Shown here: positions 61,188-64,000 of the stretch, piece after piece
Numbering within the stretch: the first letter of the stretch is position 1
Layout of the letters: every line of letters begins with the position of its first letter
Assembly (NCBI GenBank): GCA_013399695.1
Contig: VXAU01001251.1
Location: 455,191 to 519,190 of the forward strand
Direction of reading: 5' to 3'
DNA: 64,000 bases
From: Formicarius rufipectus
Lineage: Eukaryota > Chordata > Aves > Passeriformes > Formicariidae
Made by a program: the position numbers and the translations under genes
The notes under the pieces: model-generated
Told to the model about the DNA's origin: nothing
Database searches by the model: none
Seen by the model: the letters and a program-made list of their open reading frames with translations, nothing else

Positions 61188-64000
61188 TTATTCTTAGGTC
61201 TTGACTGGAAAGCCACAGAGTTGCAATATACTATCCCCTCTCTTATTTCACAGTATCCAGTAGCTGCATATCCTGTGGTGCAGATGTTTCCCACTTCCAC
61301 TGAAGGCACACTCCTGTAAATGCACATGCTACTGCAGTTGTTAGGTCCAAGAAGATTGCTGTGGTAAAATAAAAAATAACTGAGGTCCCATGCTGAATTC
61401 TCTTTCTGAAGACTTTTAGGATACTTCAGATGAACTTAGCAAAAGCAATAGCAGATTACTTTTACTGGAGTGGTAAATTACCCTTTCAGCAGAATGCAGG
61501 GCTCAAATCAGCCATTGGATCTCTGAACCCAGAATTCAAGCATTGCAGGCAACAAGGCCAGCAAGTGACTTGGAAGAATATGCAGAACACTGTCTTCATT
61601 AACCTTCTCAAAGAACAGTCACAAAGTTTCTGACAAAAATATAATACAAAAGACTTCCCAACTCTCTAAGGCAAATCAAATGTCACAGAAGCACAATAAA
61701 TCTACCACTGTCTTGGGTCTTTGAAGTATAAAACTTTTTAGCTTATGGCAACAACTTTATTCTAAGGCTCCTACCCATAGTAAGAAAAAATCTAGCGGCT
61801 TTTAACAGTGCATGTAATGTTGCAGAGTAGACAAAACCAAAAATCACCTCAGTCATTTGGAAAATGTGCAAATTATGGTACAATATTTGTTTATTTATCA
61901 CTACAGTGGGCAGTGACTAGCATCAGATCTTGATGATATAACACAGAAGTAAAGCTGTTAATTTCAACATGACAATTTTGTGTAAATGATAATAAACACC
62001 ACTGAAACTTGCAGTTATTTTTATTGTGGTTTTATTCAAGAGATAAGACAATTACACAATAATACTGAGTCATTCACTTAAAATTCTTTCAGACTAATCA
62101 AAAAATGTACTGTAGAATATCACATTAGAAAAAACTTCTACTTTCTGCCATCTCACCCCTCTCTGATACAGTCTTGTTTCAGAGCAGTTGGCCACAGCAA
62201 GCAGAGGAGCCACAGTCATCTGAGAAGAGGACACTCTGAGGGCAGATGAAGGTCAACTCTGATAATTTAGGAAGAGGTCTGAGCCACGGTGTTCAGACAC
62301 AGTCTTCCCCAAACTACAGAGGTTTCCAGATCCAATGTTTAGCTTCAGGCTCAACTCACCTGATTTTGCATTTTTAAAAATACAAAGTTTAGTATTCAGT
62401 GTTGATCCTGTGGGAATAACTTGGAAGAGAGCATGTACAGAGTGCAGTGAAACAGGTTTATTTCTTCTCCTCCCACATCCACTTAAGAAACTTCCCTTTA
62501 ACATCCATCATTGAATGTGAAACTGGAGTAAGTTGAGGGTGTGAGGATAGGTGATTATAAACAAAAATCTCTGCTGTTTCTTTCACCTTCAAGAGACAAT
62601 ATTAGTATTTTTCTATCTGTGTTTCTTTATGAGGTTGTGCTTCAGGATCTCATGGTTTTGGGAAAGAATTATTAATGCTGTAAAGGCTGAGAAGGTGTAA
62701 TCACAGTCAGAACCCAGAACCCATTTAGGATCCCAAACACATATGTCTTCAAAGTATGTGTGTTCAAGGATATCATGAATTCAAATACTTGTTTTCGTTC
62801 AAAGCACTTGGAGAACACTCACAAGCGTCTTTAAGAAAGGGTTTTGATGATTAGAAAGTAAATATTCCCCATTTCTTTTAATGTGTAGATCTCTAGACTA
62901 TCTAGTTGATGTTCATTAAAAATCCTTCATTGTCTTTGACAGTCCCTTTCACCTTTCCATGTGGCTTATCTAAGTCCACTCTGATGAGTTTACTGAAATA
63001 AACTGTCTTGTCTAACCCTGATGTGGACCACGTGGATTTGAAAAGGGAGATTAAAACAGGGCTTTAAAAAGGACCATTCAGTGATCTGACAGTGATGCTT
63101 GATCTGAAGTTCTCGAATCTGGCTGCTGCTCTGAAAATCTGGAGCACAGTGCTAACATCGTTGTTTGAGCAGAGCCTTTACCACTTAGAGCAGTCTCTAG
63201 GTTCAAATCCTTATATGGGGTATGAGCAGAAGGACCCCAGGGGTTTTTTTAGTCCTTCACCTGAGGGAAGTAAAATTGGACTTCTATAGCAAAACACAAG
63301 TCACCAGCCCTATATTAAGTACGGTTTGTCATATTTCCTCTTGACAGTGGCCTGATTTGTAAGAATATTTGCAACTGATTACACTGTGACTTGAACTCAA
63401 CATGTTACTGTAGATGAAGAATCACCTCTGTCACACCAACTGTCTTAGCACTGTGAACCAGTTGAACACCTCGCCAACAGGACAGGGATTTCTCATGAAA
63501 GATAAGAAGACACGGGTAGGCTTCTCTTGAGACAGTAACCATTTCCAGAGTAACTGTCTTTCTGATTCAGGCCAGGGATTTGAGCTACAGGTTAGAATTG
63601 CTTGCAACCTTATTAGCCCATTTTAACTAGTTTCGGCCCCTCTTCTGAGATGTGCAATTTATCCAAATCCTCAGAGTTTCCATCCCAAAAATCTATTTTC
63701 ATTTTTCCTGTACCAGAGAAACAGCAAAACACAGAAGCAGTTACTGAAGCTGTAGCTCTCAGAAGAAACAAAGTGCTGAGAAGTGATAACTTTCACAAGG
63801 ATGCTGATGTGACCTCACTTTCTTCAGTTTCTCTGGTGAATTTTCTTCCTTACTGTATATCACACATTATAAAACAAAGATGTTGCTCTCCTTTTTTAGG
63901 AGTTATTTCATTACAGTCCTGAGAGTGAGACAGAGATGCAGAAAAATAATGCATAACTTCTCAGCCAACTATTAGGATTTATATGAGAAATTCAATCCTT

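Larger units (their letters stand above)
53013..64000. other. Unique AT-rich non-coding DNA
   Basis: No recognisable gene. Frames are 102 codons or fewer. It contains a T-run and an N gap at 54645-54702, a probable minus-strand CR1 remnant near 57008-57045, A-rich tracts at 59092-59157 and 59861-59900, a C run at 60872-60881 and a short duplication at 61137-61187. Confidence 0.7.

Noticed and set aside
63203..63213. GGTTCAAATCC, a perfect tRNA B-box
   Set aside because: The flanking bases do not form a T-arm stem, there is no A-box at the right distance, and no acceptor stem can be folded.
1..64000. Prokaryotic features: operons, CRISPR arrays, insertion sequences, phage genes
   Set aside because: No regularly spaced repeats, no long frames and no ribosome-binding-site pattern. 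CR1 and LTR sequences show a vertebrate nuclear genome.

Overview
This window looks like a piece of a bird nuclear genome, and all or nearly all of it is intergenic or deep intronic. It is AT-rich and CpG-poor. It holds assembly Ns, many A/T-rich microsatellites and no long open reading frame. The longest ATG-to-stop frame is 157 codons, which is about what chance allows in 128 kb of AT-rich sequence read in six frames. Two repeats point to birds. One is the 3' end of a CR1 LINE at about 4826-4875, with the usual end motif and ATTCTATG/ATTCT repeat. The other is a 5' piece of a long GC-richer LTR-type repeat at about 35229-35690, which I recognise from many neoavian genomes. CR1 alone would also allow turtle or crocodilian. 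I see no bacterial gene, operon, CRISPR array, rRNA gene or intact tRNA.

Layout. 1-16.9 kb: unique AT-rich DNA with one CR1 end, a perfect 22-bp palindrome at 14554-14575, and a stretch at 12.84-13.64 kb that looks enhancer-like by eye. 17.0 kb: a decayed U4 snRNA-like sequence. 24.9-25.25 kb: the best protein-coding candidate, a terminal-exon-like arrangement of acceptor, about 80 codons, stop and AATAAA. 28.4-33.6 kb: several GTTT and poly-A tracts, plus two diverged direct copies of an unknown ~90-bp element at 29551-29641 and 31848-31939. 34.9-35.7 kb: a second terminal-exon-like frame, with the LTR fragment starting 4 bases past its AATAAA. 42-53 kb: several motif-rich unique segments (a MEIS/TGIF-like palindrome, an HNF1-like palindrome, a perfect hairpin) and a third candidate exon at 52796-53012 with a strong acceptor and a consensus donor. 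53-64 kb: unique AT-rich DNA with a 32-base N gap, a probable minus-strand CR1 remnant and A-rich tracts.

The three candidate exons are all on the plus strand. They do not clearly belong to one transcript, because the first two end in stop codons. I recognise none of their peptides. No gene function can be assigned to the window, and I found no clear new biological system. The points most worth checking are the three candidate exons, the unknown two-copy repeat, the perfect palindromes and the U4 remnant.
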